Part shown: positions 34,052 through 43,485 of the stretch, one piece after another
Position numbering within the stretch: the stretch's first letter is position 1
Layout of the letters: the number at the start of each line of letters is the position of its first letter
Assembly (NCBI RefSeq): GCF_001294455.1
Contig: NZ_LIKT01000007.1
Coordinates: 62,001 to 126,000 of the forward strand
Reading direction: 5' to 3'
DNA from: Phaeobacter sp. 11ANDIMAR09
GTDB taxonomy: Bacteria; Pseudomonadota; Alphaproteobacteria; Rhodobacterales; Rhodobacteraceae
Length of the DNA: 64,000 nt
The notes under the pieces: model-generated
Database searches by the model: none
What the model was told of the DNA's origin: nothing
The model's input: only the letters and a program-made list of their open reading frames with translations
Position numbers and translations under genes: made by a program

Positions 34052-36151
34052 TTAGAATTTGGAGGTCAGGGTCAGCGCCACATTTCTGCCTTCGCCAAAG
34101 TAGCAGGCGCCGGACTGGCAGGTGCTGATGTAGCGCTCATCTGTGAGGTTGCGTACATTCAGCGCCACCAGCCAGTTGTCCCGGCCATAGGACACCGCCG
34201 CGTCATACAGCGTATAGGACGGCGTCAGATAAGTGCTGGCACCATCCCAGGCTTCGCCGTTGTAGCGCATGCCCGCGCCCAGCTTCCAGCCGGCCATGGC
34301 CCCATCAAGCGGTTCATAATTCACCCAAAGCGAGGCTGCGTTTTTGGGCACTTGAGCGATGTAATCCCCCTCGGCATCCTCGGTGTCGAGATAGGTATAG
34401 GCAAAATTGACCGAGACATCGCCAAAACGGTGGAAGGCCTCAAGCTCAAAGCCCTTGGCCCGTGCCTCTCCGGTTTGTACCTGAAAGCCTGGATTGGCGG
34501 CATCTGCAACTGTCAGATTGGATTTGGTCAAATCAAAGGCCGCAACCGCCAGCAGTGTATCTGTGCCAACGGGTTGATACTTCAGCCCCAGCTCGAACTG
34601 CTCTCCCTCGGTTGGCTCAAATGGGGTTCCATTGACATCGGCGCCAATGGCATCTTGGCGGAAACTTTGGGCATAGCTGAGGTAAGGGGCCAAACCACTG
34701 TCAAAGCGATAGAGCACCGCTGCGTTTCCGGTCCAAGCGCTGTCCTGTGCGGCCACCGTTGTGGCGCCAAAGCTGCCATTGCTGGTGCCGGTCTCGATAT
34801 CGCCATAGCGCAGACCAAGATCCACAAAGAGCCGATCTTGGAAAACTGCGCGCTGCTGCACGTAGAGGCCCCATTCGGTGATGGTATTACCCGCCGTATC
34901 CGTCACCGTGATCGGGTTGAACCCGCCATAGGTTGGGTTGAAAGGATCAATGGGTGCGACCTGGGCCCCATAGCCGGTATCGCTGTCATAGTAACCCTGA
35001 GTATAGCTGGCCCCGAGGATAGTGCGCATCTCAATGCTGCCCAGGCCGTATTCAGCTGTTGCGTAGCTGTCCACCCCCCAGGTCTTCAGCTCATTTTCGG
35101 CCCGGTAAAACGTCCGGTTGATGGTGCCATCCGGGTTGTAGCGCCCGTTGCCAGTGTTATCAAAGGCCCACCAGGCGTGCTGATACAGAGACTCGCCTTC
35201 CAGGTAGCGCGCACTTGCATTCATGCTCCAGGTCGCATTGAAGCGATGCTTGAACATCGCGGTGAGCGCGCGCTGCTCGGTGTTATAGGTGTCAAAGCCC
35301 GGCTCACCGATAAAGGTGTCACTGTCGAGGTAGGTCCCGGTGCCAAAGCCGGTTGCCGGCAGTAATGTCCCATAGATCGAGGCAAACTGGATCAGCGGGC
35401 TGCCATCGTTTTTCTGATAGTTCGCCAGCACCGTCAGTTCAGTATCTTCACTGGGCCGCCAGGTAATCGAGGGCGCCAAAGCAATGGCATCATCCTGGGA
35501 GAAATCAACAGAATCCTTGGACTCTCGCAGCAACCCGACAAAGCGATAGCGCAGCGTGCCGGCCGCGTTCAAATCGCCGCTGACATCCCCGGCAATTTGC
35601 ATCCGATCATTGGAACCCGCCTGAACCTGCACCATGTTATCGGCTTCCTGTGCGGCTGTTTTGGAGGTTGTATTGACCACCCCTCCAACAGAGCCGCTGC
35701 CATAAAGCCCAGAGGCCGGACCTTTGAGAACCTCAACACTGTTCAGCATAAAAGTCTCGGGTCTGGTATCGTTGTAAAACCCAAAGCGCGAGGGCAGCCC
35801 GTCATGCAGCGTCGAGGGCGAAAAGCCGCGGATCAGAGACCAATCTGAGCGGGCATCCTGGCCCCATTGGCCGCCAACAATCCCGGCCGAGTACTGCAGA
35901 ACCTGGTCGACGCTTTGCGCGCCGCGCTCGGCCATCTGCTGCGCGGTGATCACGCTGACAGAGCGGGGGGTTTCCAGAAGACTGTCGCCGGTCTTGGACA
36001 CTGTTCCGGTGTCGAGCGCAACGCTCTCGCCAAAATAGGCTTCCTCGGTCGCGCCCGAGACATTGATTTCTTGAAGGTCAACAACCTGAGCCATAAGAGG
36101 CGTTGCCGCCATCAAAGCCCAAATCGAAACGGTCGTTCGGTGTAAAAGCAT
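34052..36151 (-). CDS. TonB-dependent siderophore receptor
   Basis: The 699-aa outer-membrane protein has a signal peptide (MLLHRTTVSIWALMAATPLMA), a TonB box-like segment (EINVSGA), a plug domain (RSVSVITAQQMAERGAQSV; GLPSRFGFYNDTRPE; VEVLKGPASGLYGSGSVGGVVN) and a 22-strand barrel ending in LTLTSKF with a terminal Phe. Motifs match FhuA/FpvA-like ferric siderophore receptors, as does the SLIRGFSPST region. It faces the operon that encodes TonB and the ABC importer and shares its terminator, so it is the natural outer-membrane partner of that system. Confidence 0.92.
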   Translation of the reverse strand: MLLHRTTVSIWALMAATPLMAQVVDLQEINVSGATEEAYFGESVALDTGTVSKTGDSLLETPRSVSVITAQQMAERGAQSVDQVLQYSAGIVGGQWGQDARSDWSLIRGFSPSTLHDGLPSRFGFYNDTRPETFMLNSVEVLKGPASGLYGSGSVGGVVNTTSKTAAQEADNMVQVQAGSNDRMQIAGDVSGDLNAAGTLRYRFVGLLRESKDSVDFSQDDAIALAPSITWRPSEDTELTVLANYQKNDGSPLIQFASIYGTLLPATGFGTGTYLDSDTFIGEPGFDTYNTEQRALTAMFKHRFNATWSMNASARYLEGESLYQHAWWAFDNTGNGRYNPDGTINRTFYRAENELKTWGVDSYATAEYGLGSIEMRTILGASYTQGYYDSDTGYGAQVAPIDPFNPTYGGFNPITVTDTAGNTITEWGLYVQQRAVFQDRLFVDLGLRYGDIETGTSNGSFGATTVAAQDSAWTGNAAVLYRFDSGLAPYLSYAQSFRQDAIGADVNGTPFEPTEGEQFELGLKYQPVGTDTLLAVAAFDLTKSNLTVADAANPGFQVQTGEARAKGFELEAFHRFGDVSVNFAYTYLDTEDAEGDYIAQVPKNAASLWVNYEPLDGAMAGWKLGAGMRYNGEAWDGASTYLTPSYTLYDAAVSYGRDNWLVALNVRNLTDERYISTCQSGACYFGEGRNVALTLTSKF

Positions 36152-36367
36152 ATCCCATCTCCGCCTATGCTGCGGTTATTGTTTTTGCCTGACGGAGAGC
36201 TGGGTATAGCTGCGCTAAGAACTCCGGTCAGAGAGGTCAAGAGTGGCGCGGCCCGCACGTCATCCTGTTGCTGATTTGCCATATTTTATGTGAATTTCCG
36301 GCGGCATCTGCGGAAAGCCTTCCTGAGATTGCCCCAGAAATTTCCCCCGGGGATGGTCGCGGGGGGA

Positions 36368-37588
36368 TCACGACAGGCTCATAAGATCCAGCAACAGAGA
36401 TTGCCGCCACAGGGCCGGATCATGACCCCCACTGCGGATCGATACCGCAACCTCAGCGCCCTTCCTCTGCAGATGTTTTGCAACCCGCTGAGACGCCGCA
36501 ACCATGTCCGGGCGGCCAAACAGCCCACCACTCTCATAACAACCAACAGAAAATCGGGCGCGCAGGTGCCGCAGATCGGTGGCAGCCATCAACTCTGCAA
36601 AGCCCGGCCACCAGAAAGACCCCGACAGCGCGATCACCTGCTGAAACCTCTCTGGAAAAAGCAATGCCGTATGCAGTGCCGCCAGGCCGCCCAGACTGGC
36701 CCCGGCGATCTGCGTTTGCGCTGGCGCAAAACTGCGACCCAGAACCTGTTCGACCCTTGGCAGCAGCTCCCAGGTGAGCGCGCGGGCAAAGGCAGGATTG
36801 CACCCCAACTCCTGCACCCGACTTGCTCCATGGCCTGCCCCAACATAGACCACACTTGTGGCAGGGATCTCGCCAGACAACTGTGCCAAGGCCAGCTTTC
36901 CGGGCAGCTGCAAGACCTGTTCGCATCTCTCCCCATCCAACAGGAACAACAACCGCTGCGGATCTGACCGCGCCAATGCCTGTGGCGGAGCTTGTATGTA
37001 GATGTCACGGGGGGCGTTCAAAAGGCGACTGTGAAAGGCGAAGTGATGGCTTTGCCCCAGATCGTTCAGCAGTGGCTGCCTCGCTGGGTGCGCGCCCCGC
37101 TCGCGCGACAAGTCGATGGTGCTGAAGGCCTCCTGATGTCCCTGCCAAGCGCCAGACAGGGTATCCGGGTTCATAGGGTCTGGCCTCAGGCTTTGCCCGA
37201 CAGCGGCGCGAAACGCATCCTGCCTTTTGGTCTGAGACGGCGGGATCTGCGCAAACCGATAGGCCAGCGCCAGATCCCGGGGCACCCAAACCGTGCGAAA
37301 CCAGATGTCGCTGCCTTTGATCTGCCAAAGCGGCAGATGCTCAGCACTTGGCCCGCCAATCAGCCAGGGGTGGCTTTGGTCACCGCCGCGCCACACAAAG
37401 GTCAGGCACAACCGCCCCTGCGGATCTGGCTCTATGTCTTCCACAACCGGACAGGACAGCCGCGACATGGCCTGCCAGAATAGCCGCCCGCCCTGTCGAT
37501 ATTTATCCTGTGAGAAAAGATCTCTGAGCCAGGGACTTGGGAGAGGTTCTGTTCCCGGCCAGATCCAGTCAGGACGCACATTTTCCAT
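36368..37588 (-). CDS. Enterochelin esterase-like protein (Fes family)
   Basis: The 406-aa protein has an N-terminal Fes-like domain (LTFVWRGGDQSHPWLIGG), then an alpha/beta-hydrolase esterase domain with the nucleophile Ser298 in IAGASLGGLAAL, the segment GASRVQELGCNPAFARAL typical of Fes/IroD proteins and a catalytic His in GGHDPALW near the end. It has no signal peptide, so it acts in the cytoplasm. Fes enzymes hydrolyse the trilactone of catecholate siderophores such as enterobactin to free the iron. It lies between two receptor genes on the same strand, which suggests catecholate use without local siderophore synthesis. Confidence 0.85.
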   Translation of the reverse strand: MENVRPDWIWPGTEPLPSPWLRDLFSQDKYRQGGRLFWQAMSRLSCPVVEDIEPDPQGRLCLTFVWRGGDQSHPWLIGGPSAEHLPLWQIKGSDIWFRTVWVPRDLALAYRFAQIPPSQTKRQDAFRAAVGQSLRPDPMNPDTLSGAWQGHQEAFSTIDLSRERGAHPARQPLLNDLGQSHHFAFHSRLLNAPRDIYIQAPPQALARSDPQRLLFLLDGERCEQVLQLPGKLALAQLSGEIPATSVVYVGAGHGASRVQELGCNPAFARALTWELLPRVEQVLGRSFAPAQTQIAGASLGGLAALHTALLFPERFQQVIALSGSFWWPGFAELMAATDLRHLRARFSVGCYESGGLFGRPDMVAASQRVAKHLQRKGAEVAVSIRSGGHDPALWRQSLLLDLMSLS

Positions 37589-37644
37589 CGCGGCTCGGTA
37601 CCTCTGAAAAGGGCCTCAGGTGGCCCGTCAAGCAAGACTTGCCA

Positions 37645-37672
37645 AAGAAAAGCGACCCCGGAACATCCGGGG
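37645..37672 (-). terminator. Intrinsic terminator after the second TonB-dependent receptor
   Basis: On the minus strand a CCCCGGA-TGT-TCCGGGG hairpin (37656-37672) is followed by TCGCTTTTCTTT. It lies 29 bp beyond the receptor's stop, so it should end that transcript before the esterase gene. Confidence 0.75.
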
Positions 37673-37700
37673 CCGTCGGTTTTCATGACATGTCTGAGGC

Positions 37701-39659
37701 CTAGAAAGCCAATCGTGCTGTGACCGCAAGCGAGCGCCCAGGTTCGCCATAGGCCAGTACCCGACCATTGTCGCTGCCCTGTGTGGCCCGCGAGATATAG
37801 TAGCTGTCGAACAGATTGTTGATCTCGGCACGCACCGTAAGCCCCTGAACACGGGCAGGTTTATACTCGGCAAACAGGTTGACCACCTCATATCCCGGCA
37901 GTGTGGCATTGGCGAGATCCAGCGAGAGAGCCGCCTCGGCGGTGCCGCCAACTCTCCAATCGGTTGCCACATCAAAGGCGCCTTGGATGGCAAGGATATG
38001 CCCCATGGGCTGCGCCGCATAATAGTTGGTGGTGTTGGAGATTTGGCCGTCCTCGGTCACATCGGCATAGGTATAGGTGCCGCGCAGATAGCCTGATGCG
38101 AAACTATAGCCCAGCGAGGCATCGATGCCTTCGGTGACAATATTGCTCGAGGTCGCCTGATCTGCGCTGTTGCGGGTGCGGATATTCTCGGCATCGGTGC
38201 GGAACAGAGCAAAGCTCGCACCCCAGTTGCCTGTGTTCACCTGCAGGCCGATACGCATGTTTTCAGTCTCTTGCGCCTGCATGCCCGCGTAGTTCACCCA
38301 GGGATAGGAATAGTTGATGATCGCGGTTTCGCCCAGCTCATAGCCGCCCCAAACCTGCGAATAGGCGGCCTCCAGCGTCACCGCATCGCTGAGCGCATAG
38401 CTGCCTGAGACATTGTAGGAGAAGCCGTCGTCCGAAAGCTTGGTCCCGTCCCAACCGGTGAAATCCTGATGATCCGCCCGCAGGCCATAGGACAGGGAGA
38501 AGGCATCGGAAAGGTCAGACCGCATCTGGGCAAAGATACCGATATTGCTGGTTTTTTCAGTGTAGGGACCAAAGGAGCCGCCAACCAATGCCGGATCAGT
38601 GTATGTGCCCTGAACGGCCCCACCAGTGCCTGTCTGTTCAAAGAAGTCGATCCCAGCTGTCAGGCTATGATTGCCAAACAGGAATTCATTCTGGATCTTG
38701 CCATTCCAGGTCTCGACCTCGCCGCCCCACAGGGGCCGGGTGTAGCTCGGGTCGACCGGGTCACCCTGATCGAGGAAGCTGGAGGAAAAGCCAAGATGGA
38801 TTTCAGGGGCGAAACCGCCGGTGGCGTTTTCATTCTTGAGCGTCAGGCTGTAGTTGCTTTGTTCGACCTTGGTATCAAACAGCGGAAACACTGCCCCTGT
38901 GAGGTCGCCAAAATTTGGCCGCGCCTGCCGCCAGCCGCTGTCCTGACTTCCAGATCCAGAGAACTCCAATCGGTACCCATTGTCCCATTGGTAGGCGATC
39001 TTCCCCAGGAAGGAGCTCAGATCTGCGGCGGAACCGCGATAGGTCGTGCCTACTCCGTCCTCATAGTCATCGCCTGTCGCCTTGGATCCATACAGAATAT
39101 ATTCAAAAGCGCCCTGGCGACCAAACAGAGTCAGGTCGCGGCGGAAGGTGGCACTGTTGCTGTCATAGGACAGGCTGGCCACCCCGCCGAAATTATCGCC
39201 CTCCTGCAGCAGGTCCGCCGCATCCTTGGTCTCGTAAGAGATCGACCCCGCATTGGCCCGAGGCCCATCATCGGCGGCGGTAACACCGGGTTTGATGGTG
39301 GCTGCTTTAAACAGGGCCGGATCATACATACCGGTAGTGGCGTGGTGGAAGACGCCATCACCTTGCAGGGTGCCATCGATGGTCACGTTCATCATTGAGC
39401 TGTCCAGACCATTCACAAAGGTCTTGTTGCCGGTGGGGATGACTGAGCTCATTACCGAGGCTTCACCGGCAAACAGATCTGACATCTCGCGCGGGGCGAG
39501 ATCTTCAAGAGTTTCGCCAGATAGCGCGACAGTGCCGTGCTGGTTTTCAACGTCACCACTGACATTGATCTGATCCAGCAAAATCTCTTCAGCCGCAGTC
39601 AGTCCGGGCACCAGGGCTGTGGTCATCAGCAGAAAAAGGGAAAGTTTTTTAGTGGCCAT
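37701..39659 (-). CDS. TonB-dependent receptor (paralogue of 44407-46377)
   Basis: The 652-aa protein has a signal peptide (LFLLMTTALVPGLTA), the plug motif (FVNGLDSSMMNVTIDG; KPGVTAADDGPRANAG) and a beta-barrel ending in VTARLAF. It differs from the first receptor and closely parallels the third one in plug region (FVNG-D…, FHH, DP-L-K, PGV-AD-GPRA-AG, ET-DAAD-L). It lies downstream of the FatBCD-type ABC genes with 156 bp between, and probably supplies that system's ligand. Which chelate it binds is unknown; a catecholate is suggested by the esterase and CeuE-like protein next to it. Confidence 0.88.
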   Translation of the reverse strand: MATKKLSLFLLMTTALVPGLTAAEEILLDQINVSGDVENQHGTVALSGETLEDLAPREMSDLFAGEASVMSSVIPTGNKTFVNGLDSSMMNVTIDGTLQGDGVFHHATTGMYDPALFKAATIKPGVTAADDGPRANAGSISYETKDAADLLQEGDNFGGVASLSYDSNSATFRRDLTLFGRQGAFEYILYGSKATGDDYEDGVGTTYRGSAADLSSFLGKIAYQWDNGYRLEFSGSGSQDSGWRQARPNFGDLTGAVFPLFDTKVEQSNYSLTLKNENATGGFAPEIHLGFSSSFLDQGDPVDPSYTRPLWGGEVETWNGKIQNEFLFGNHSLTAGIDFFEQTGTGGAVQGTYTDPALVGGSFGPYTEKTSNIGIFAQMRSDLSDAFSLSYGLRADHQDFTGWDGTKLSDDGFSYNVSGSYALSDAVTLEAAYSQVWGGYELGETAIINYSYPWVNYAGMQAQETENMRIGLQVNTGNWGASFALFRTDAENIRTRNSADQATSSNIVTEGIDASLGYSFASGYLRGTYTYADVTEDGQISNTTNYYAAQPMGHILAIQGAFDVATDWRVGGTAEAALSLDLANATLPGYEVVNLFAEYKPARVQGLTVRAEINNLFDSYYISRATQGSDNGRVLAYGEPGRSLAVTARLAF

Positions 39660-39815
39660 TTTCGCCTCCTAAAGGATGGGGTCAATGGCTTGGTCCCTGC
39701 AGGGTTTTGGTGCTGGGATTGGCTGGCGTTAGCTAGTGAGGGATGCTTTTTGAGTCTTCAAGGGGTGCGGGCGCAAATATTTTCAATGCGAGGCATGCTG
39801 CCACAGCTCGGCGCG

Positions 39816-40568
39816 TTAAACGACCACCAGCGGTCTTTCCTCTTCCAAAATCACCCTTGCATCAGTGTCAAAAACCGCGCGCAGAAAGGCTTCACTGACC
39901 ACCTCAGCGGGGGGGCCGGCGGTCTCTACCCGCCCCGCCTTCATGGCGACGATGTGATCCGCATATCCTGCGGCGTAGTTGATGTCATGCAGGACAATGA
40001 CAATGGTGCGCCCCTGCTGGGCCGCCAGGGTTTTAAGCCGCGACATCAGGCTGCGCGAGGCGGCGATGTCCAGGTTGTTCAATGGCTCATCCAGCAGCAG
40101 GTATTCGGTGTCCTGCGCCCAGGCCATGGCAGTATAGGCACGCTGGCGCTGCCCGCCCGACAGGGTATCTAGAAACCGGTGTTTTATCTCTTGCAGCTCA
40201 AAACTTTCCAGAACATCGGCAATAATCTCACGGTCCTTTGGCCCCAGCCGACCCCGACTGTAGGGATAACGGCCAAAGCCAACCAGATCTTGGACACTAA
40301 TGCGATGGGTGCTGGTCAGAACCTGCGGCAGGATCGCCAAAAGCTGCGCCAGATCACCATGGCTGATCTGCCCAAGATCCCGCCCGTTGATCTCGATCTG
40401 GCCGGATTGCAGGGTCTGCAGGCGTGCCACCAGCGACAAAAGCGTTGATTTCCCGGCACCATTGGGCCCGACCAGCGCCGTCAGTCCCCCCTGTGGGATA
40501 TCTAGGTCTACTCCTTGCAGGATGGACTGCCCGGCAATCTGGTGGCCGACATTGCGGATGCGGATCAT
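39816..40568 (-). CDS. Siderophore ABC transporter ATP-binding protein (FatE/YclP-like)
   Basis: About 250 aa from the ATG at 40568, which overlaps the permease stop; an upstream in-frame ATG at 40619 lies inside the permease. Walker A GPNGAGKST, signature LSGGQRQRAYTAMAWAQ, Walker B YLLLDEPLNNLD and the H-loop HDINYAAGYADHI are present. It powers the two FecCD permeases encoded upstream. In this family the last gene of the binding protein-permease-permease operon is the ATPase, as here. Confidence 0.92.
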   Translation of the reverse strand: MIRIRNVGHQIAGQSILQGVDLDIPQGGLTALVGPNGAGKSTLLSLVARLQTLQSGQIEINGRDLGQISHGDLAQLLAILPQVLTSTHRISVQDLVGFGRYPYSRGRLGPKDREIIADVLESFELQEIKHRFLDTLSGGQRQRAYTAMAWAQDTEYLLLDEPLNNLDIAASRSLMSRLKTLAAQQGRTIVIVLHDINYAAGYADHIVAMKAGRVETAGPPAEVVSEAFLRAVFDTDARVILEEERPLVVV

Positions 40569-41509
40569 GTGCTGCCCTTTCGCAGGATCAAAATCAAAAA
40601 GACCAACCCACCAAGGCATTCCACCACAACGGCAAGCGGGGTTTCAAAGTGCAAAATGCGCTCTAGCACCAGTTGCCCGCCCACCAATGTGATGCCGCCA
40701 ATCAAAATGGCAGCAGGCAGGAGGTGGCCATGGTGCCAGCTGGGGATCACCCGGTACGTCAGGCTGCTGACCAAAAGCCCCAGAAAGGCCACCGGCCCCA
40801 CCAGCGCGGTCGAGACCGACACCAGCACCGAAATCAACATCAGCACCACAAGCTGCCCTCGCCGCGGGTCCGCCCCCAGACTGACCGGCAGCACCTCGCC
40901 CAGGGCCAGAACATCAAGCCGATGCCGCATCCGCCAAACAGCGCCCCAGGTCAGACAGACAAGAGCGGCGCTCACCAGCAACAGATCTGGATCGGCTTTG
41001 TTAAAGCGCGCAAAGGAGGCCGATTGCAGCACTGCAAATTCGCTTGGGTCAATCAACCGTTGGATAAACAGCACCAATGATCGAAACAGCACGCCCAGGA
41101 TGATGCCGGTCAGCACCATGCGCATCAGATCACTGCTTTGGTCGCGCAACAGCAGCGTAAACAGCGCAACCGACGCCAGGGTCAGCAAGATCAGATTGAT
41201 CAGAAACAGCGTCACCTTGGGCACCAGCGCATAGCCCCCTGCCCCCATCCCAAAGATCATCAGGGTCAGGATCAACAGAAACAGCGCATCAAACCCCATG
41301 ATGGAGGGGGTCAGAATGCGGTTATGGGTGATGGTCTGAAACAGAATGGTCGCGGTTGAGACCGCGCCGCCAATCAGCAAAAGGCTAGCCAGTTTCTGCA
41401 CCCGAAACAAGAGGGTAAAGCTCCAGCTTCCCTTGGCCCCAAGGGTCAGAAACAGCGCCGAGACCACGACCAGCGCCAGGATCAGCCAGAGGAAACGAAG
41501 CCTAAGCAT
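40565..41509 (-). CDS. Siderophore ABC transporter permease, FecCD family (FatC/YclO-like)
   Basis: About 314 aa from ATG 41509; ATG 41524 is an alternative five codons upstream. It overlaps the previous permease gene by eight bases. It has ten or so hydrophobic helices and typical ILTPSIMGFDALFLL and VGPVAFLGLLVSSLTYRV segments. The weaker match to the NPLA motif is characteristic of the FatC/YclO second permease rather than FepG. It forms the pore with its neighbour. Confidence 0.88.
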   Translation of the reverse strand: MLRLRFLWLILALVVVSALFLTLGAKGSWSFTLLFRVQKLASLLLIGGAVSTATILFQTITHNRILTPSIMGFDALFLLILTLMIFGMGAGGYALVPKVTLFLINLILLTLASVALFTLLLRDQSSDLMRMVLTGIILGVLFRSLVLFIQRLIDPSEFAVLQSASFARFNKADPDLLLVSAALVCLTWGAVWRMRHRLDVLALGEVLPVSLGADPRRGQLVVLMLISVLVSVSTALVGPVAFLGLLVSSLTYRVIPSWHHGHLLPAAILIGGITLVGGQLVLERILHFETPLAVVVECLGGLVFLILILRKGST

Positions 41510-42458
41510 GCCGCGGCCTCGCATAGATCAACCACAAAAAGGCCAGAGTGCCCAGCACCCCAAAGATTGTACCTACCGGCACCTCATAGGGATGGCGCAC
41601 CACTCGCGCCAAGATATCGCATCCCAGCACAAAGACCCCGCCCAACAGCGCCGTCACCGGCAGGGTGACCCGCAGATTATCGCCCAAGTGACGGCTGATC
41701 AGATTGGGAATGATCAGCCCAACAAAGGGCAACATGCCCACCGTCACCACGGTCAGCGCCGAAACCAGCGAAACACAAAGCAGCCCCATGGCCATAACCT
41801 GGCGATGGTTGAGGCCAAGGCTCAGGCTCATGTCGCGCCCCAACCCCAGAATGGCAAACTGATCGGCGATCAGATAGCTGACAAAGGCGGCAATTCCCGC
41901 CAGCCACAACAGCTCATATCTCCCCCGCATCACGCCGGAAAACTCGCCCAACATCCAAACATCAATGTATTGGATCAGATCCGCCTGATAGGCGATGAAT
42001 ACCATCACCGCGCCCAAGATACCGCCATAGACCAGTCCCACCAGCGGCACCAAAAGGGGCTCGGTTGGCGGCAACCGCTGCACCAGCGCCAAAAACCCAA
42101 GCGTGCCCAGCAATGCGGTGACGGCAGCAAGACTCATCTTGACCGCCAGCCCGGCGGCTGGGAACAGCAGCACAGAAAGCAAAATCCCCAGCGCCGCCGC
42201 CTGCCCCGTGCCTGCACTGATTGGCTCGACAAATTTATTGCGCACCAGGATCTGCATGATCTGGCCGCTAACCGCCATGGAGCAGCCCGTCAGCACCGCC
42301 GCCGCAGTGCGCGGCAGACGGCTGACCACCAGCAATTGCAGCGCCTCCGGATCTCGCAACAGCGCCATCGGGGTGAGATCAATCACCCCGACAAAAATAG
42401 ACAGCACGGAAAGCAAAAGGATCGAGCCGAGACAGATCAGCAGCCAGAGGTGCGGCAT
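41502..42458 (-). CDS. Siderophore ABC transporter permease, FecCD family (FatD/YclN-like)
   Basis: The 318-aa permease has about ten membrane helices and the FecCD motifs RLPRTAAAVLTGCSMAVSG, VRNKFVEPISAGTGQAAALG and GMLPFVGLIIPNLISR. The NKFVEP variation of the NPLA motif is typical of the FatD/YclN group. It starts 3 bp after the binding protein's stop. Confidence 0.9.
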   Translation of the reverse strand: MPHLWLLICLGSILLLSVLSIFVGVIDLTPMALLRDPEALQLLVVSRLPRTAAAVLTGCSMAVSGQIMQILVRNKFVEPISAGTGQAAALGILLSVLLFPAAGLAVKMSLAAVTALLGTLGFLALVQRLPPTEPLLVPLVGLVYGGILGAVMVFIAYQADLIQYIDVWMLGEFSGVMRGRYELLWLAGIAAFVSYLIADQFAILGLGRDMSLSLGLNHRQVMAMGLLCVSLVSALTVVTVGMLPFVGLIIPNLISRHLGDNLRVTLPVTALLGGVFVLGCDILARVVRHPYEVPVGTIFGVLGTLAFLWLIYARPRHA

Positions 42459-42461
42459 GGG

Positions 42462-43361
42462 TTAGCCATTCGCCTCAAAGGTTGCGATCAGCTGGTCCAG
42501 CACCCGGTTCATCGACTGTATCCCACCGCCCGCAATATAGAGGCTTGCTGCGTCCAGATAGACCACCTGGCCGTTCTGCCAGGCCGTGGTTTGTCGCACC
42601 AGATCATTGTCCAACGTGGCCTTTGCATCTTCGCCGCCCTGGCCAATGGCCGACAAGCGGTCGACGACAAACAGGTAGTCTGGATTGGCGTCACGGATGA
42701 ACTCAGCCGAGACCGCCTCCCCATGGGCATTCAAGCCCAGATCAGCAGCGGCCTGTGGCACCTCGAGCGTGCTATGCAGCCAGCCAAAGCGTCCATTGGC
42801 CCCAAAGGCAGAGATTTTGGGACCGTTGGTCATCACAATCAGCGCGGTGCCTTTGCCACGCGCCAGAGATTTGGTCTGCTCCAGCTTGGCTTGGAAGTTT
42901 TCAAGCAAGAGTGTCGCTTCGGCCTCCTTGCCAAACAGGCGGCCATAGTCTTCGAGCCTTTGCAGCGCCAACCCCACTAAATCATCGCCATAGATGGTCA
43001 TATCCAGGGTTGGGGCAAACTCTGCCAACACCTCGGTCTGGGTGGATGAGCGCCCTCCAGCAAGGATCAGGTCTGGCGCCAGCGCATGGATGCTTTCAAA
43101 ATCGGGCTCAAACAAGGAACCCACAACCTCGGCCCCCTGTGCCACCTCGTCCAGGTAATCAACATAGAGATTGCCGATGACACCCGCGGGTTTTACCCCC
43201 AATGCGGCAAGCGTATCCAAGGCGGCGACATCAAAAACGGCCAGTTTTTCAGGAAGGGCTTCAACCTGTTGTGTCCCTCGATAGGTCCGGATCTCGACAG
43301 GGTCGGCAAAGGCGGCGGTACTGCAGGCCAGTGCTGCAAGGGTTATCAGCGTTTTCAACAT
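42462..43361 (-). CDS. Siderophore ABC transporter substrate-binding protein (FatB/CeuE/YclQ-like)
   Basis: About 299 aa from ATG 43361, with a GGAGAG site upstream; an earlier ATG at 43376 would add five residues. The signal peptide is LKTLITLAALACSTAAFA. The mature part has KLAVFDVAALDTLAALGV, VVGSLFEPDFESIHALAPDL and GALIVMTNGPKISAFG-like segments that mark the CeuE/FatB/YclQ family. These proteins bind tetradentate catecholates such as linear enterobactin dimers or petrobactin. It heads an operon with two permeases and an ATPase. Confidence 0.9.
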   Translation of the reverse strand: MLKTLITLAALACSTAAFADPVEIRTYRGTQQVEALPEKLAVFDVAALDTLAALGVKPAGVIGNLYVDYLDEVAQGAEVVGSLFEPDFESIHALAPDLILAGGRSSTQTEVLAEFAPTLDMTIYGDDLVGLALQRLEDYGRLFGKEAEATLLLENFQAKLEQTKSLARGKGTALIVMTNGPKISAFGANGRFGWLHSTLEVPQAAADLGLNAHGEAVSAEFIRDANPDYLFVVDRLSAIGQGGEDAKATLDNDLVRQTTAWQNGQVVYLDAASLYIAGGGIQSMNRVLDQLIATFEANG

Positions 43362-43485
43362 TGATCTCTCCATCAATATTGCATGGCTGACCGAAGCTGG
43401 CTCTGCAGGGGTTTTGTCATGTGACTATTGAATTGTATTTGCCCTGTCCAGCGCTTCCGGGCTGCAGGCAAAGGCCAGTGCTCCA

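Noticed and set aside
34010-35365. Long plus-strand open frame of 451 codons opposite the siderophore receptor
   Set aside because: It lies on the antisense strand of a receptor with clear plug and barrel motifs; the frame has no family signature and arises from codon bias.
41346-42980. Long plus-strand open frame of 544 codons opposite the FatCD-like permeases
   Set aside because: Antisense to three recognisable transporter genes; its Gln/His/Arg-rich composition is an artefact of GC-rich coding on the other strand.
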